DNA of 64,000 bases from Takakia lepidozioides. Its lineage: Eukaryota > Streptophyta > Takakiopsida > Takakiales > Takakiaceae. Numbering within the stretch: position 1 is the stretch's first letter; each line of letters starts with the position of its first letter. Where the stretch lies: positions 52,619,053 to 52,683,052 of the forward strand of contig CM060732.1 in assembly GCA_030704615.1 (NCBI GenBank), read 5' to 3'. The notes below the pieces were generated by a model that was not told the origin of the DNA, ran no database searches, and worked only from the letters and a program-made list of their open reading frames with translations. Shown here one piece after another: positions 20,894-33,241 of the stretch. A program made the translations under genes and the position numbers.

Positions 20894-23800
20894 TCAGAAA
20901 CGGGAATCATCACGACCGAAAAAAAATGTAATAGCCCAATTTACAGCAACATACAAGCGGTTGCGCCAGCTGATCACCCGTGTTAAGTAGGCGGATCGCC
21001 ATATTATCCAGCTTATAAACCCTGTCAATGACAATCCTCTTTTGTCCTGTACACAACCTCTTTATAAACCAAATTAGACAGTGGTCCCCAGCTTCGATGG
21101 ACATTGATAACAGAATTTGCAAACATGGCAGCAGAAAGTGAGAAAGCCTATCAAACATTGAAGGTATCTGTAGCCTTTGTGATATCCTTCTGAGATACAC
21201 TGAACATGGAGATGCCACAATACATAGCAGGACAGTCTACTCTGCTGCAGAATGTAACAATAGCAAACAGATCGAGAATATAGTACCTTGCTCTCACGCA
21301 AGTCCACTAAAGCTTTATAGCGTCCCACAGTTGCCATGCTGCCCAAATGCCTGTATACAAATGGCTCTGTTGTTATTGCGTCAGTTGCCTTGCCAGCTTT
21401 TCCTGCACTTGGTGCCAAGTTATTCAGAGACTTTGCCACATATCTGCCTTGTCTCTCTGCAGCCTGCAACCCATCCCATCACTTCCTCATCTTCTACAAT
21501 GGTTTGCACATAAAATTGAGAGAGCTGATAGAGAGCAGGTTGCCATTCATGTGGCCAAATTGCAACCAGCAGCACTGACCTGGGCCAGAGCAGGAAGCAC
21601 AGGCTTGCCAGTGCTTTCGAGATATCCGGCACAATCGCCAATAGCATACACATCTTGTACACTTGGCACCCTTAAAAATTGATCCACGCCAATTCTGCAA
21701 TGACAACAGCATAAAACAAGGGACTGACTGTGATGGAGATGTTGCACATTGAAATGCTGTGCAGATCTTTTCAATACTAATAAAAAGAAGAAAGAAATTC
21801 ATAACATCCACAGAGGGCCACAAGGGCTTATTGGATAGGGTAGAACAGACCGAGAAATACTTCAAGATACATCATGTCCTGAAGACGAAGTGCCTGATAG
21901 TCGTGAGGCACTTTGGATTCTTCAAAGCCTCTACTAAAGATTGGAACTCTCAGATAGGGCCCACCCCCGAAAGGGGGCAGTAGCCGCAAGGTGAAGTGGC
22001 TCTTAGTTACGCCGGTCCTCCGACCGGAGTCTTCTCTCTTTCTCTGGAACTCTCAAACAACACTAGGATGTCCCTTGGATCTCATGGTATGCAGGACAGG
22101 AAAAGAAAAAGTGGTGCTCTGTTTCCACTTCCTGCATTATGCCGACCGGGAAGATTGTAGCCTCTCGCTTTTTGAGCTGGATAGGTGACAAAAGTATACT
22201 AAATACCACACTTGTTGCCATCACTCACCACAAACCTGTTCTGCAATGGCTAGGAAACACACTACTACACTAACAGTTGTTGACAGAGGATGAAAAAGTG
22301 AGGAGGGTGCACCTTGCACCAGGGGACTTGGGGAAAGCTAAGGAGCGCACAAATGGAGATGCTCCAACACCTGTTGACCAAACCAGCAGCCCATACGGCA
22401 ACTCCGTCCCATCAGTGAGCACAATTTTGTCTGAGAAGACATTCTTGACAACTCCTCGGACCAGCTTTACTCCACTCTGCAAACACATTCACAAGTAAGT
22501 ATCTCTCTGTCTCTGCCAACTGTGGACATTATGAAGTCCCTTCCTTTTTTTGTTTCTTTGCCTATCACACAAATAGAAACTGCCCTTCTTTTGAAGGACC
22601 CTAGAATGAAGTCTACTTATGGTGGGGAAATGGGTATAATTGTAGATAGTACACACCCCTCAGGAACGCATGCTCTTGAAAGTTGCCAGTTATACAGCGT
22701 ATCATATTTGCCTGACAGCAAGTTAGAAACTACCCAGTACCTTTGTGAGGTGATTGGTTGCATACTCCCTAAGCCGCACGTCAAATGATGACAAGATCTC
22801 ATTTGCCTGCCAAAGGCCATAACCATCATCTTCAAATGGGCTTAAAATTTAAAATATATGATGCACAAACTCTATATGAATGATAAACAATCCCATAGCA
22901 GATCTGAGCTCCTAAAAATTGATGTGGGACAAAAGGGGGGTGGCAGGCGGTGGGGGCGGGGGAGAGAGATTGTACTCATAAGGCGTTATTTTCTGTCTCC
23001 TTGTGGCTATAGACTCCATGCCAGATTTGGGCGGAACAGAGAGAGAAAGTGAGAGAGAGAATGTACTCATAAGACGTAAAGTGTGAGAGAGAGAGAGGGA
23101 GAGAGGCTAGCCATGGGTTGACAGGGAAACCACCAACTCATCAAATCATCAGCTTGCTCCTTCAGAGTATCCATGAACTATTCAAGATACACACACGTCA
23201 TCTATCTTTTAAAACAAGAGCACTTAATTAGATTAAGTATGAGGTAATAATGCTGCCTTCCAAGACTACCTGAGAATGCTAGAGAAGCTTTTACAGGAGC
23301 ATTCAGACTAATGAGGGGGATGGCAGTTGACCTCAATCAGAGTGACCCGGATTAAACTTTTCACATGGCCAAACTTGCGGTGGACGTCACGCTGGATGAA
23401 GTCACTAAGCTCACCACTGAACTCCACCCCAGTAGGACCACCCCCTACTACCACACAATGTAATAGTCTTGACTTCTCCGCCCCTGAGGTCCCTGCAATC
23501 CTTTTAAAAACATTGTCTTTGTCAATGAGGCTCTAAGAACATTCACACCACAAGAAGAACAATCTTTGGTTACTCTGGGGCAATGTAATGCTCAAAAGCT
23601 TTTCTCTGGGCACAGCAAAAGGAATGTGCTCTGCATGCTAGCTATGCTCACTATGGATACTGGCTGCACCTTAGGTGCTATTTGGTTTCTCCTACTTGGA
23701 TATTCCAAGCTTGCAAGTCTCTCACTTGGCAAGCATCCAAGAATCTTCAGCCAGCATGCCCTGATTAATGAGGCGTGCAGCCAAAATACCCTCATGGAAC

Positions 23801-25720
23801 AGACGATTGACTGGCACTTCCCTTGAATGGTGACAGTTACACTGAGAGATGATGTTACCAGACATTGCCTATACACCAAGTTGAATGGAGGAGAAAATGC
23901 AGGAGAGGGAGGATGGGGAGAGGAAAAGAGAAGAATCCGGGGTAACACCATAGTGGAAGCCTTATGGGATTGAATTTCAAAAAACAAACGGCTAATCGAA
24001 TAATGACATCTCAAAGGAGCAAGTAATGATATGACCAATCTAATGTGAAGTAGAAGACAATTGTGAGACCTTGCGTCAAAACTCTAGTGTAGTTTCTCTT
24101 TCCAATTTCGACATGATGCATCATCATTGAGCCAATCAAGCAATTAAAACACAAAGTGCAGTCATACTGCTACTAGACCAAATCGGATCACAATGTGGAA
24201 GCTAAGTGCCTTTTAGCCAGCCTTGTACTGGGACAGATAACCTTCTGAGATGCCCTATGTATGGGACACTACCTACCTCTTGCAACAAGTAGGGAGGTCC
24301 ACAATTCTAAAATAGAGAAAGAATGAAGAAAGGATTCAATTATGTCCACGGGCGGAAACAAAAAGAGGTTATTCTCACAATCAGGGTTGAAAAATATACA
24401 GACAGATTGCATCGATGTTTACCAAACCAATGAGGGAATAGAAAGAAAAGGAAAACAGGACGGAGAGAAAGAAAACACACCTGGAATTTCACAGATCATA
24501 AGGTTCAGTAGCAGCTTGGTTCGAATATCTCTTGCATTTTCTACATCTCGAAGGAAAAGTGCATGCTCATGCACCCCCTTAATGCCAAAAGTTGAGGCCT
24601 CTGCCCCTGATGCTATCACCAGCTTGTCATAAGCAACAACAAATGCGCCTCCAGTCTTCCCACCTTCCTCATTCAGCACCGCTTCACAGTACACCTACTT
24701 TTCAAATTTCTGATTAATTTGAAAAGGAGCGACAAATCCGATTGAGTTAGAAAGGAGAACTGGTTAGATGTTGCCCACAGGTGCTATGGAGGTAGAAACC
24801 TCTGCATGGCTCCAGTGAAATCCTCCTCCTGCTGTCCCAGGTTAGACAAAGTTCTCTCTCCATATAGATCTTCCTTTACTCAGATAGGGATTAGGCTGCC
24901 TCCCCCACTTTCTGCTTGGCACCCTCTATTCTCCATTCTGCAGGTTTTGTTACTACTTGCACAAGAGGGTGCAATTTGAAAATTTGATGATCTACCAAGT
25001 CCCTTGAGTTAGAAAGTGGTTGTACGCTTTCTCATTGCTCATGGGGTTGGAGTAACATGAGTTTTAGCAAGTTTGTTCATAGATTTTGTGGTCACTGGTC
25101 CATGAGCTGGCTGAACATTTAGCGATCTAAAATGTCAGGGAGCAGGGTCAAAAAGGTGATACCTCGTGTGAATCTGTGTCGATGGAAGTGCAGCGGGCAG
25201 GAAAGTAGAAGGAATCCGGGGCAAGAGACAAGGCCGGCTGGATGCTCCGCACAGGCTCTGCCACAGAGCGGAATTCCAGCGTCCCAACACATGTGGATGC
25301 CAACAAGGGCGTGAACACCATGTGATTGCGTGGTGATATGCATACCACATCATACATATCTGTATTGAGGTCCTTGAGCACCCGGCATGCCCCCCATCCC
25401 GTTCCCACCACCACTACTCGCGGCTTTTGTTTTGCCGGTGTAGGTCCTAAAACAGGGATTCCTCTTGAATCATGAGTCACAGACTCCTGGCCAGTGGGTT
25501 GTTGCGGAGCGTTGCCATGATTATGGCGCATATGAGAATAACAATGACCATGAAGCCAGCTGCTGCACGATGTGGAGGGCAACAATTTGATGCGGGTGCT
25601 ACCTGTGCAGTTCAGAAAGTCAATTCTCGAATTTTGAAGAACACCACCAGCATCGATCGGGCGTAATGTGGCTCTCACGGCCTGCCATAGGGGCCTAAAC
25701 TTCATGCTACGAGACCACAT
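20894..25720 (-). CDS. Internal alternative NAD(P)H:ubiquinone oxidoreductase, mitochondrial (NDA type)
   Basis: Eight exons: 25163-25720, 24481-24694, 23332-23492, 22741-22806, 22313-22476, 21580-21694, 21287-21463, 20894-21046. All junctions are GT-AG and the frame closes at 535 residues. The N-terminus ([20 protein letters not shown]) is a typical mitochondrial presequence. An FAD-binding GTGWG (residues 106-110) follows VVVV, and a second Rossmann motif VVVGGGPTG (271-279) binds NAD(P)H. Family signatures are [31 protein letters not shown] and the C-terminal [11 protein letters not shown] membrane-associating tail. There is no EF-hand insertion, which separates it from NDB enzymes. It oxidises matrix NADH and passes electrons to ubiquinone without proton pumping, bypassing complex I. 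It lies between two plus-strand PPR genes. Intron 3 carries LINE 3' ends. I chose ATG 25720; no earlier in-frame ATG is seen. Confidence 0.95.
22960..23075 (-). mobile_element. LINE 3'-end remnants in NDA intron 3
   Basis: Two copies of the family signature TGTACTCATAAG (starting at 22971 and 23062) next to GA-rich tails, with between them a stretch resembling the last codons and 3' UTR of the LINE at 39240-39330 (CTTGTGGCTATAGACTCC against CTTTTGGCCATTGACCCC). Minus-strand orientation, heavily 5'-truncated. Confidence 0.6.
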
Positions 25721-28700
25721 GCCCAAACTCGTGCTACATAATCATCGCTGAGTGCGAGGAGTGGGTGTTTGATTTGATGCTCCAGTCGTGACCCTTGCTC
25801 GCATCATCAGTCTCCAAAGATATTCGTTGTCTCTCGAAAACTAAGAGACAGCAGAAACAACAAGTGCCACATGCAGGGCTCCACCAAGTACGCTCCTGCT
25901 GCAGGTCAGACAAAGAGAACCAAAGGCAACAACGCCCTGGCTGTGAAAGAGATCCGGCTGCGCAGAACTCCTGCTATTGAAAGCATTGGGGAACTTGGAG
26001 CTTTAAACTCCATCTCTCGTAGCCCTCAAAAATGGGTCCATGTTTTCTCAAGTGCTTCTGAAAGAAGCAGCACGTTCTGGTGAACTGGAAGCTTTTCTGA
26101 ATTTGCGTAACCGGGACTTTGGAGAATCTCATGCATTGCGATCGCATTCATGCTCTCCTTGTTGTTTCGTAGATGATCTGCAGTGTGGCGGTCTGCAGGG
26201 GTGCGAAAGGACCCTGTTTGCCCCTTGGTCGTCTGCATGTCATAGCAAGTTCTGCATTGTCCCTTGGGGTCTGTGCCCAAACGAGGTTCTCAATGTAGCT
26301 CCGAAGAACTCGCCACTTCACAGGCCAAACCGTACGATGCTTCTCGTGCCGGGCACATGCGCAGTTCGCTGCACTCTAAGCGGCGGCTGGATGTGGTGGG
26401 CCCCGCCAGCGGCTGCAGCCTGGGCGGTCCCTGCTTCCAAGGGGGCAGCCCCCGCGGGTGGGCACATGGCACGGAATTCTACCCCCGGGGCGGAATAAGA
26501 GTTACTAATGAATAAAGGCCCATTTGGTCAATAAAATATGGTGAGCTTGAGAATTACCTCCAAGCAAGCTAGGGTTTGAGGATTAGGGTATGGGGTTTTG
26601 GTTGGATGGTGGTTTACATCGGAGGCTAAGTTAATTTGAGAAGGATTTGTAGGTGATCATGGAGGATGTTGAACTTGTTATTGTACTTTGTGTTCTTTTT
26701 TGTTCCAAGAGGGTCTTTCCATCATTCCAAAAAAAGGAAAACAACTCTTATACTTCCCAGGTAGGTCAAAATGGCCAGCCCTATACCAGGTGCTCCCATT
26801 TCACCACAAAAAGATATTTTACAATTCTTTACAATTCTTTCAAGTAGAGAGTGTTCATGATCAAGTTAACTACTACCCATACCAACTACCCTCATTCAAT
26901 TCCTACTTTTTGACAAAGATTGGCACCTATTTTTCCAATGAACACACAAGTGGTTAGCATAGAGGTTGTTAAAAATGGCCAACCCCATATCAGGTGCTCC
27001 CATCTCATTGGATTCCCACATCATGAGAAAAAATGGCAAGAGCGTAGGAGAATGAGAATCTTCATCGAGCATTTGCAAAAATGAGCTTGGCAAACTCTCA
27101 TCACCCATCTTGAGCACTTCCTCTTAATTGCAACCTCACACTTGTATGTAACAAGCACCTCCAAAAATTGATCCAAGCTTCTCCTCTTTTTTAGTATAGT
27201 GAAAACCCTTTCTAGCCATATGACCCTAACCACAGTACAAAGTCGGTGGCGCAGTAATAATTATTTATTTTACCAGGGTTTTAGGTGAAAACAGGGCCAT
27301 TAGTTACCGCAGGTGCTTCCGTGGGGGCGCATCCTTCCCTAGGCGGCTCGCCTGCCCCGCGAGGCCCCACGTCCTTGGCTGCCCCCGCGCGCAGCCTGGG
27401 CGGCTCTTTTGGGGCCCGATTTGGCTCATGTGCCCGGCACTTCTCTCTCATGTCTAGCTCCGGGGTCGAGGGGCCATCATTGTATCACAAGTTTAGGAGT
27501 TTTGTGTAGTGGGTATCTTTTGAGAGACCTCTTCGCGATGAAGAGTTGGGGAGGCAAGGTGTCCCGATCGTGTCCATAGGCACTGCCTGGCTATACCGGG
27601 TAGAGAAGGAAGACAGAGGGGGCACAATCAACGAAGACCCCTATCAGGTTCAAGCAGCTCAAGCAGCTCAATGTACTTGATTTCTAGCGATTAACAGCTT
27701 CCCAGAAGTACGGACGTGGACTCATTCAATCGCTCTGGCTGACGAAGGTAAAGAGAGTAAAAGATTTGATGGGCAGGTATTGTCGAGACGGGAATGTTTG
27801 CGTAGATTACACTACAAGAAAACGACAATGAGATATCAAGGTTTCAACTTCTCATGGAAGTCTAAAGATGTTGACATTCTGTGCACGAAAGTCCTCCTGT
27901 TCAATCATAATCAGATGATTATATACTATACAACTAACGGTCTCGAATGCTATGTGTGACAGGTCTGCACGCTTATGTCGGATTTGGATACACTTTTCCA
28001 TTTGCCTACACCAAGAAGTTTTGTACATTCCGAGTCTGCCTATGATGTGCAGAAACATTTTCTGCAAAGAAGTCACGGTCCGTCAACTTGGGTTTCTGGC
28101 TGACAAGATTGCCTGTATCAGTGTGCGTGCTCACCTGCAATAAGACATCCAGGAGTTCCAGAGTGTTTTTGTATGATCTATATCGATGATTGACATGGAC
28201 GCAATGACGCCTCGCACTATGGACAACCCAAGCAGTTATGAGAGGAGAGGACTGGCCCTCCCGGTGGACCTAGCTAGAAAATTCAAAACAGAAATTGAAC
28301 AAGCGAGACGAGCACACAAATCCCTGGCGCTCTAAACCGTAGCCCTAACCCTTGGAGTGCTGGATGTGCCATTTCCTTTGGACGAGGGAGCGTTAGAACA
28401 CAGCGGGCACTGTTTCCTGAGAGAAAGGTTGGTTGGTCGATCTTAACTTCTCTTCTTCCCTAGTATTTCTTCATATCGATCTCTCTGTCCCCTCCATTTG
28501 TCGTCATTTTTCTTGGACTATTTGGAAACCATCAGGTGCATTGGAATCTTCTTCTTAGATTGGAACCTAACTGAGCGGTTTACAAAAGATCACACAGGCG
28601 ATCGCTTTGATTATCTGTGTTGGAAAGCATTGTAAGAGAGCACAAAGAAGGACGTCTATCATGCCAAATTCTACTGCTTTCCGCACGAGTGCAACCTTTT

Positions 28701-28760
28701 CCTGCACAGGAAGGACGACCTGTCCTACGCCTGTGGATCATCTGTGGCAAGATAGTAACG
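25721..28760. other. Intergenic region between NDA and PPR gene 2
   Basis: Three kilobases with no recognisable gene. Two GC-rich patches stand out in AT-rich surroundings (26330-26500 and 27290-27480). A CACTA-type transposon end motif occurs at 27810. The segment 28440-28760 should carry the promoter and 5' UTR of PPR gene 2. Confidence 0.4.
27810..27823 (+). repeat. CACTA transposon terminal motif, single end
   Basis: CACTACAAGAAAAC is the canonical terminal sequence of plant CACTA (En/Spm) elements. No matching TTTTCTTGTAGTG end was found within the window, so at most one end of a decayed element remains. Confidence 0.4.
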
Positions 28761-31700
28761 ATGTCGCCTCGGATGGTCGAAAGGGGGAAGTGTGCGCTCA
28801 AAACGTTGTGCTCAAGACACTCTTTTTGGTCATTTGCGGTGGAGTTTCCGGTGAGGAATCAGATTCGGTTCTTTGTCGGGACTCAGAGTCGTGGTGTGGA
28901 CATTAGTCTTGGCAAGGCCACCACCACCATTGCTTCAAATAGAGAGCGAAGGAAGAGAACAGGTGTGAAGGGAAGCACTTGTGTAACTAGGATGGACGTC
29001 ATCGACAAAGAGGAACAATTGAAGGACGTAGTGCGCATTCTAGATATCCAGGAGCTACAAGGTTTGCAGGCATACTCCGATACTTGTGCTAGTCTCTTGC
29101 AAGGGTGTGCGAAGATGCAAGCTATGGCAGTTGGCAAGAGGGTCCATGCCCACATCAAGAAAACTGGATTCAAATCACTCATCTTCTTAGGTAACAGTCT
29201 TATCACCATGTATTGCAAGTGTGGCAGCGTGGTGGATGCCCGTCAAGTGTTTGATGAAATGCCAATTCGGGATGTGGTTTCATGGAATGCAATGATTGCG
29301 GGATTTGCTCAGCATGGACATGGTGAAGAGGCATTTGATCTCTTTGAACAGATGCAAAAAGAAGGTATAAGGTTAGACAAGGTCACCTTCATAAGTATAC
29401 TCAAGGCCTGTTCCAGCCCGGCAGCTCTCGAGCAGGGCAGGCAGCTCCATCCAGCCATCATCAAAGCTGGATTTGCCGCAGATGTCCGAGTGGGGACTGC
29501 TCTTGTCAGCATGTACTGCAAGTGCGGCAGTGTGGTGGATGCACGCCAAGTATTTGACAAAATGCCTGAACGAAATGTGGTCTCTTGGAATGCGATGATT
29601 GCAGGATATGCCCAGCATGGGTATGCTGAAGAGCTATTCCATCTCTATGAGCTAATGCAACGAGAAGAGATGAAACCAGACAGGATCACCTTCATGTCTA
29701 TCCTCAATGCATGCACCAGCCCAACAGCTGTGGGACATGGCAAGCGGCTCCTAGATATCATGGAGCAACAAAGCTTTTTGGCATATTCTGTGACCTCTGT
29801 TCGTCTCTTGCAAGGGTGCGCTAAGACAAAAGCGCTGGCAGCTGGCAAGGAAGTGCATGCTCACATCATTAAAACTGGATTCCAATTAGACGGTCATCTA
29901 GGAAACAGTCTTGTCACTATGTATTGCAAGTGTGGGAGTGTGGTGGATGCCCAGCAAGTGTTTGACCGAATGCCTACACGAGATGTGATCACATGGAATG
30001 CAATGATTGCGGGATGTGCTCAGCAAGGGCATGTTGAAGAGGCATTTGACCTCTTCCAGAAGATGCAACAAGAAGGCATGGAGTCAGACAAGGTCACTTT
30101 CGTTAGCATCCTCAAGGCATGTTCCAGCCCAGCAGCTCTGGAACAGGGCCGGCAACTCCATGCAGACATCATCAAGGTGGGATTTGAGTCAGATGTCCGA
30201 GTTGGAACTGCCCTTCTCAGCATGTACTGCAAGTGTGGGAGTGTGGGGGATGCCCGCCAACTGTTTGACAATATGCCTGAACGAAATGTGGTATCATGGA
30301 ATGCAATGATTGCAGGATATGCTCAGCATGGGCATGGTGCAGAGGCAGTTCATCTCTATCAGCAAATGCAAGGAGAAGACATGAAGGCAGACAGGATCAC
30401 CTTCATGTGCATCCTCAATTCCTGCGTCAGCCCAGCAGCTCTGGAACAGGGCAAACAGCTCCATGAGGGTGTCATAAAAGCTGGATTTGAGACTGATGCC
30501 AATGTGGCCAATGCCCTTGTCAGCATGTATTGCAAGTGTGGGAGTGTGGTGGATGCCCGGCAAGTGTTTGACAAAATGCCTGAACGAAATGTGGTCTCAT
30601 GGAATGCATTGATTGCAGGATTAGCTCAGCAAGGACATGGTGAAGAGGCATTTCATCTCTTTCAGCAGATGCAACGAGAAGACATGACGCCAGACAGCAT
30701 TACCTTCATGTGCATCCTGAATGCATGCACCAGCCCAGCAGCTCTGGAACAGGGAAAGGCGCTCCATGTGACTGTCATCAAAGCTGGATTTGAGTCAGAT
30801 GTTTATTTGTGTAATGCCCTTATCAGCATGTATTGCAAGTGTGGCAGTGTGGTGGATGCCCGCCACGTGTTTGACAAAATGCTTACACGAGATGTGGTCT
30901 CATGGAATGCAATGATTGCAGGATCTGCTCAGCAAGGGCATGGTGAAGAGGCATTTATCCTCTTTCAGCAGATGCAACAAGAAGGCATGAAGTCAGACAA
31001 GGTCACCTTCATTAGCATCCTCCATGCGTGCGACAGCCCAGCAGCTCTGGAACAGGGCAAGCAGGTCCATGCTGGCATCATCAAAGGTGGATTTGAGTCT
31101 GATGTCCATGTGGGGAATGCACTAATCAGCATGTATTGCAAGTGTGGTAGTGTGGTGTATGCGCGCCAATTGTTTGACAAAATGTCTACCCGAGATTTGA
31201 TCTCATGGAATGCAATGATTTCAGGATGTTTGCAGCAAGGGCATGGTGCAGTGGCATTAGAACTGTATCGGCACATGCAACAAGAAGGCATGAAGGCCGA
31301 CAAGGTCACTTTTATTAGCATCCTTAATGCATGTGCCTCCCGAGCAGCCCTGGAAGAGGGTAAGTGTGTGCATGCCGATATCATCAGTTGTGGATCTCAG
31401 TCAGATGTCAGAGTGGCAAATGCCCTTGTTGACATGTATGCTAAGTGCGGGACCATGGACAACGCTAGGGAAGTGTTTGATAATATGTTTGAACGAGACC
31501 GTGTCTCATGGAATACAATAATTGTAGGATATGCTCAGCATGGGCGTAGCGAGGAGGCTCTCCAACTCTTTGATCAAATGCAAGGGGAAGGAGTGAAGCC
31601 AGACTACGTCACTTTTATTGGTGTTCTCTCTGCTTGCAGTCATGTGGGCTTAGTGGATGAAGGTAGCCTCTACTTCTGTTCCATGAGTCGAGATCATGGC

Positions 31701-32423
31701 ATCACACCAACAGAGGAGCACTATGGCTGTGTTGTGGACCTTCTGGGCCGTGCAGGGCGGTTGGATGAGGCAGAAGACTTTATCAACAACATGCCATTTG
31801 AACCAGGTGCTTCTGTGTGGGGTGCCTTGCTTGGTGCTTGTAGAATCCATGGCAATGTGGAGCTCGCAGAACGTGCGGCAGAATGTGCCCTCAAACTACA
31901 ACCACGAAATGCTGCAATGTACGTTCTGCTCTCAAATATCTATGCTGCGGATGGGAGGTGGGGTGATGTAGCAAAGTTGCGAAAAATCATAGATGACAGA
32001 GGTGTGACAAAGGAGCCTGGGCGCAGCTGGATTGAGATCAATAACAGTGTACATACATTTGTTGTGGAAGATAGATCACACCCAAAAACAGAGGAGATCT
32101 ATGCATTGTTGGAGAAATTGACAACCCAGATGAAGGAGGCCGGATATGTGCCCGACACACGCTTTGTGTTACATGATGTGGATCAACGACAGAAGGAACA
32201 GGCTCTCTGCTACCACAGTGAAAAACTGGCCATTGCTTATGGGTTGATTAGCACACCTCCTGGGACAACTATCCATATAAGTAAAAACCTTCGGGTGTGT
32301 GGTGATTGCCACACTGCCACTAAGTTCATTTCTGAGCTTGTTGGGCGAGAAATTGTTGCAAGGGATTCCAGCCGCTTTCATCACTTCAAGAATGGGGTGT
32401 GTTCTTGTGGTGACTACTGGTAA
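28761..32423 (+). CDS. PLS-class pentatricopeptide repeat protein with DYW domain (PPR gene 2)
   Basis: An intron-less 1220-residue frame from ATG 28761 (the frame is open 144 bp further upstream without ATG). The first residues ([19 protein letters not shown]) are basic and acid-free apart from one Glu, consistent with an organellar presequence. Eight P-L-S triplets follow, then E/E+ and a complete DYW domain (HSE near 32218, CGDCH near 32300, CSCGDYW at the end), so the zinc and catalytic residues of the C-to-U deaminase are present. The protein is longer than the usual DYW range. The leader block of the N-terminus (LLQGCAK, then [10 protein letters not shown], 29035-29180) recurs at about 29750-29900 in mid-protein, as if two PPR genes were joined. 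It is closely related to PPR gene 1. Target RNA unknown. Confidence 0.93.
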   Translation: MSPRMVERGKCALKTLCSRHSFWSFAVEFPVRNQIRFFVGTQSRGVDISLGKATTTIASNRERRKRTGVKGSTCVTRMDVIDKEEQLKDVVRILDIQELQGLQAYSDTCASLLQGCAKMQAMAVGKRVHAHIKKTGFKSLIFLGNSLITMYCKCGSVVDARQVFDEMPIRDVVSWNAMIAGFAQHGHGEEAFDLFEQMQKEGIRLDKVTFISILKACSSPAALEQGRQLHPAIIKAGFAADVRVGTALVSMYCKCGSVVDARQVFDKMPERNVVSWNAMIAGYAQHGYAEELFHLYELMQREEMKPDRITFMSILNACTSPTAVGHGKRLLDIMEQQSFLAYSVTSVRLLQGCAKTKALAAGKEVHAHIIKTGFQLDGHLGNSLVTMYCKCGSVVDAQQVFDRMPTRDVITWNAMIAGCAQQGHVEEAFDLFQKMQQEGMESDKVTFVSILKACSSPAALEQGRQLHADIIKVGFESDVRVGTALLSMYCKCGSVGDARQLFDNMPERNVVSWNAMIAGYAQHGHGAEAVHLYQQMQGEDMKADRITFMCILNSCVSPAALEQGKQLHEGVIKAGFETDANVANALVSMYCKCGSVVDARQVFDKMPERNVVSWNALIAGLAQQGHGEEAFHLFQQMQREDMTPDSITFMCILNACTSPAALEQGKALHVTVIKAGFESDVYLCNALISMYCKCGSVVDARHVFDKMLTRDVVSWNAMIAGSAQQGHGEEAFILFQQMQQEGMKSDKVTFISILHACDSPAALEQGKQVHAGIIKGGFESDVHVGNALISMYCKCGSVVYARQLFDKMSTRDLISWNAMISGCLQQGHGAVALELYRHMQQEGMKADKVTFISILNACASRAALEEGKCVHADIISCGSQSDVRVANALVDMYAKCGTMDNAREVFDNMFERDRVSWNTIIVGYAQHGRSEEALQLFDQMQGEGVKPDYVTFIGVLSACSHVGLVDEGSLYFCSMSRDHGITPTEEHYGCVVDLLGRAGRLDEAEDFINNMPFEPGASVWGALLGACRIHGNVELAERAAECALKLQPRNAAMYVLLSNIYAADGRWGDVAKLRKIIDDRGVTKEPGRSWIEINNSVHTFVVEDRSHPKTEEIYALLEKLTTQMKEAGYVPDTRFVLHDVDQRQKEQALCYHSEKLAIAYGLISTPPGTTIHISKNLRVCGDCHTATKFISELVGREIVARDSSRFHHFKNGVCSCGDYW

Positions 32424-33241
32424 AATACTGACAACAATGCATGTGGTTTCTGCTCTGTTTTGCAAGCTGGCTGCATTCCCTCTTCTGTAGCCACAGTCAG
32501 TCCATGTGTACATTGGGGTCCTGCTATTTTGCGTCTCTGTGCCTTGTCTCTCATATTTTTGATTTGTGGGCATACTGTTGAGTGAACGTTCTCTGTTACA
32601 CTGTAATGGAACCTTTCTGATTGGTCCTTTGAAAGCATCAAGTAGACTGTCATTGTACCTCTTTATGCCCATTTCAGAAAGTGATAACCCTGAAGGCTGT
32701 CTGCATCTTTAGGTCTGGGTTTAGGTTGAGTACTCGCATCTATGAAAGCTTTGTTGAAAACTTTCCAAGGCCAGAGTTAAGTCCACATTTGAACTGGTCA
32801 TCATCCAGGAGAGGCTATCCCACATCATTTTGTTTCATGACTGAACTTCGAAAAAGTCAACCTCATACATCTCTAAGGCACAGCACTTCTCAGAGGAACT
32901 TCATCTTCAAAGCTCATAACACAACATTTTTTAGCCATATGCAGATTATTGAAACTTTAGTACTCTCCCTGCTGAATTGATTAGCTTTTGGAAGGTCCAC
33001 CTTAGGGTCTGCAGCCAAGGTGAAACCTAACTCCAACAAACTGCGCAACTATTGCCCTCTGAATGGACAGCTTTTGGGAACCACTCAGGAACCATATTGG
33101 CTACATCGAACATCTGGTTTGATTTGTTGCTGAGGATTGCCAAAACTGAATAAAATTGATGCAATCATAATAATCAGGGAGATAAATCGTGCATACATGG
33201 TACAAAGAATATCCAAAACGAGATTGCTGCAAATACTGTCT
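32424..33241. other. Spacer between convergent PPR gene 2 and PAP copy A
   Basis: The two genes converge here; the 820 bp must hold both 3' UTRs. No gene or repeat recognised. Confidence 0.45.

Noticed and set aside
26330-27480. Two GC-rich patches sharing GCAGCCTGGGCGG and an inverted CATGTGCCCGGCAC, possible transposon ends
   Set aside because: The shared words are short, in mixed orientation, and I could not align longer arms or find target duplications.
28510-28530. Possible second CACTA end (TTTTTCTTGGACTA) paired with 27810
   Set aside because: It departs from the required TTTTCTTGTAGTG at the terminal bases, so the pair is not supported.
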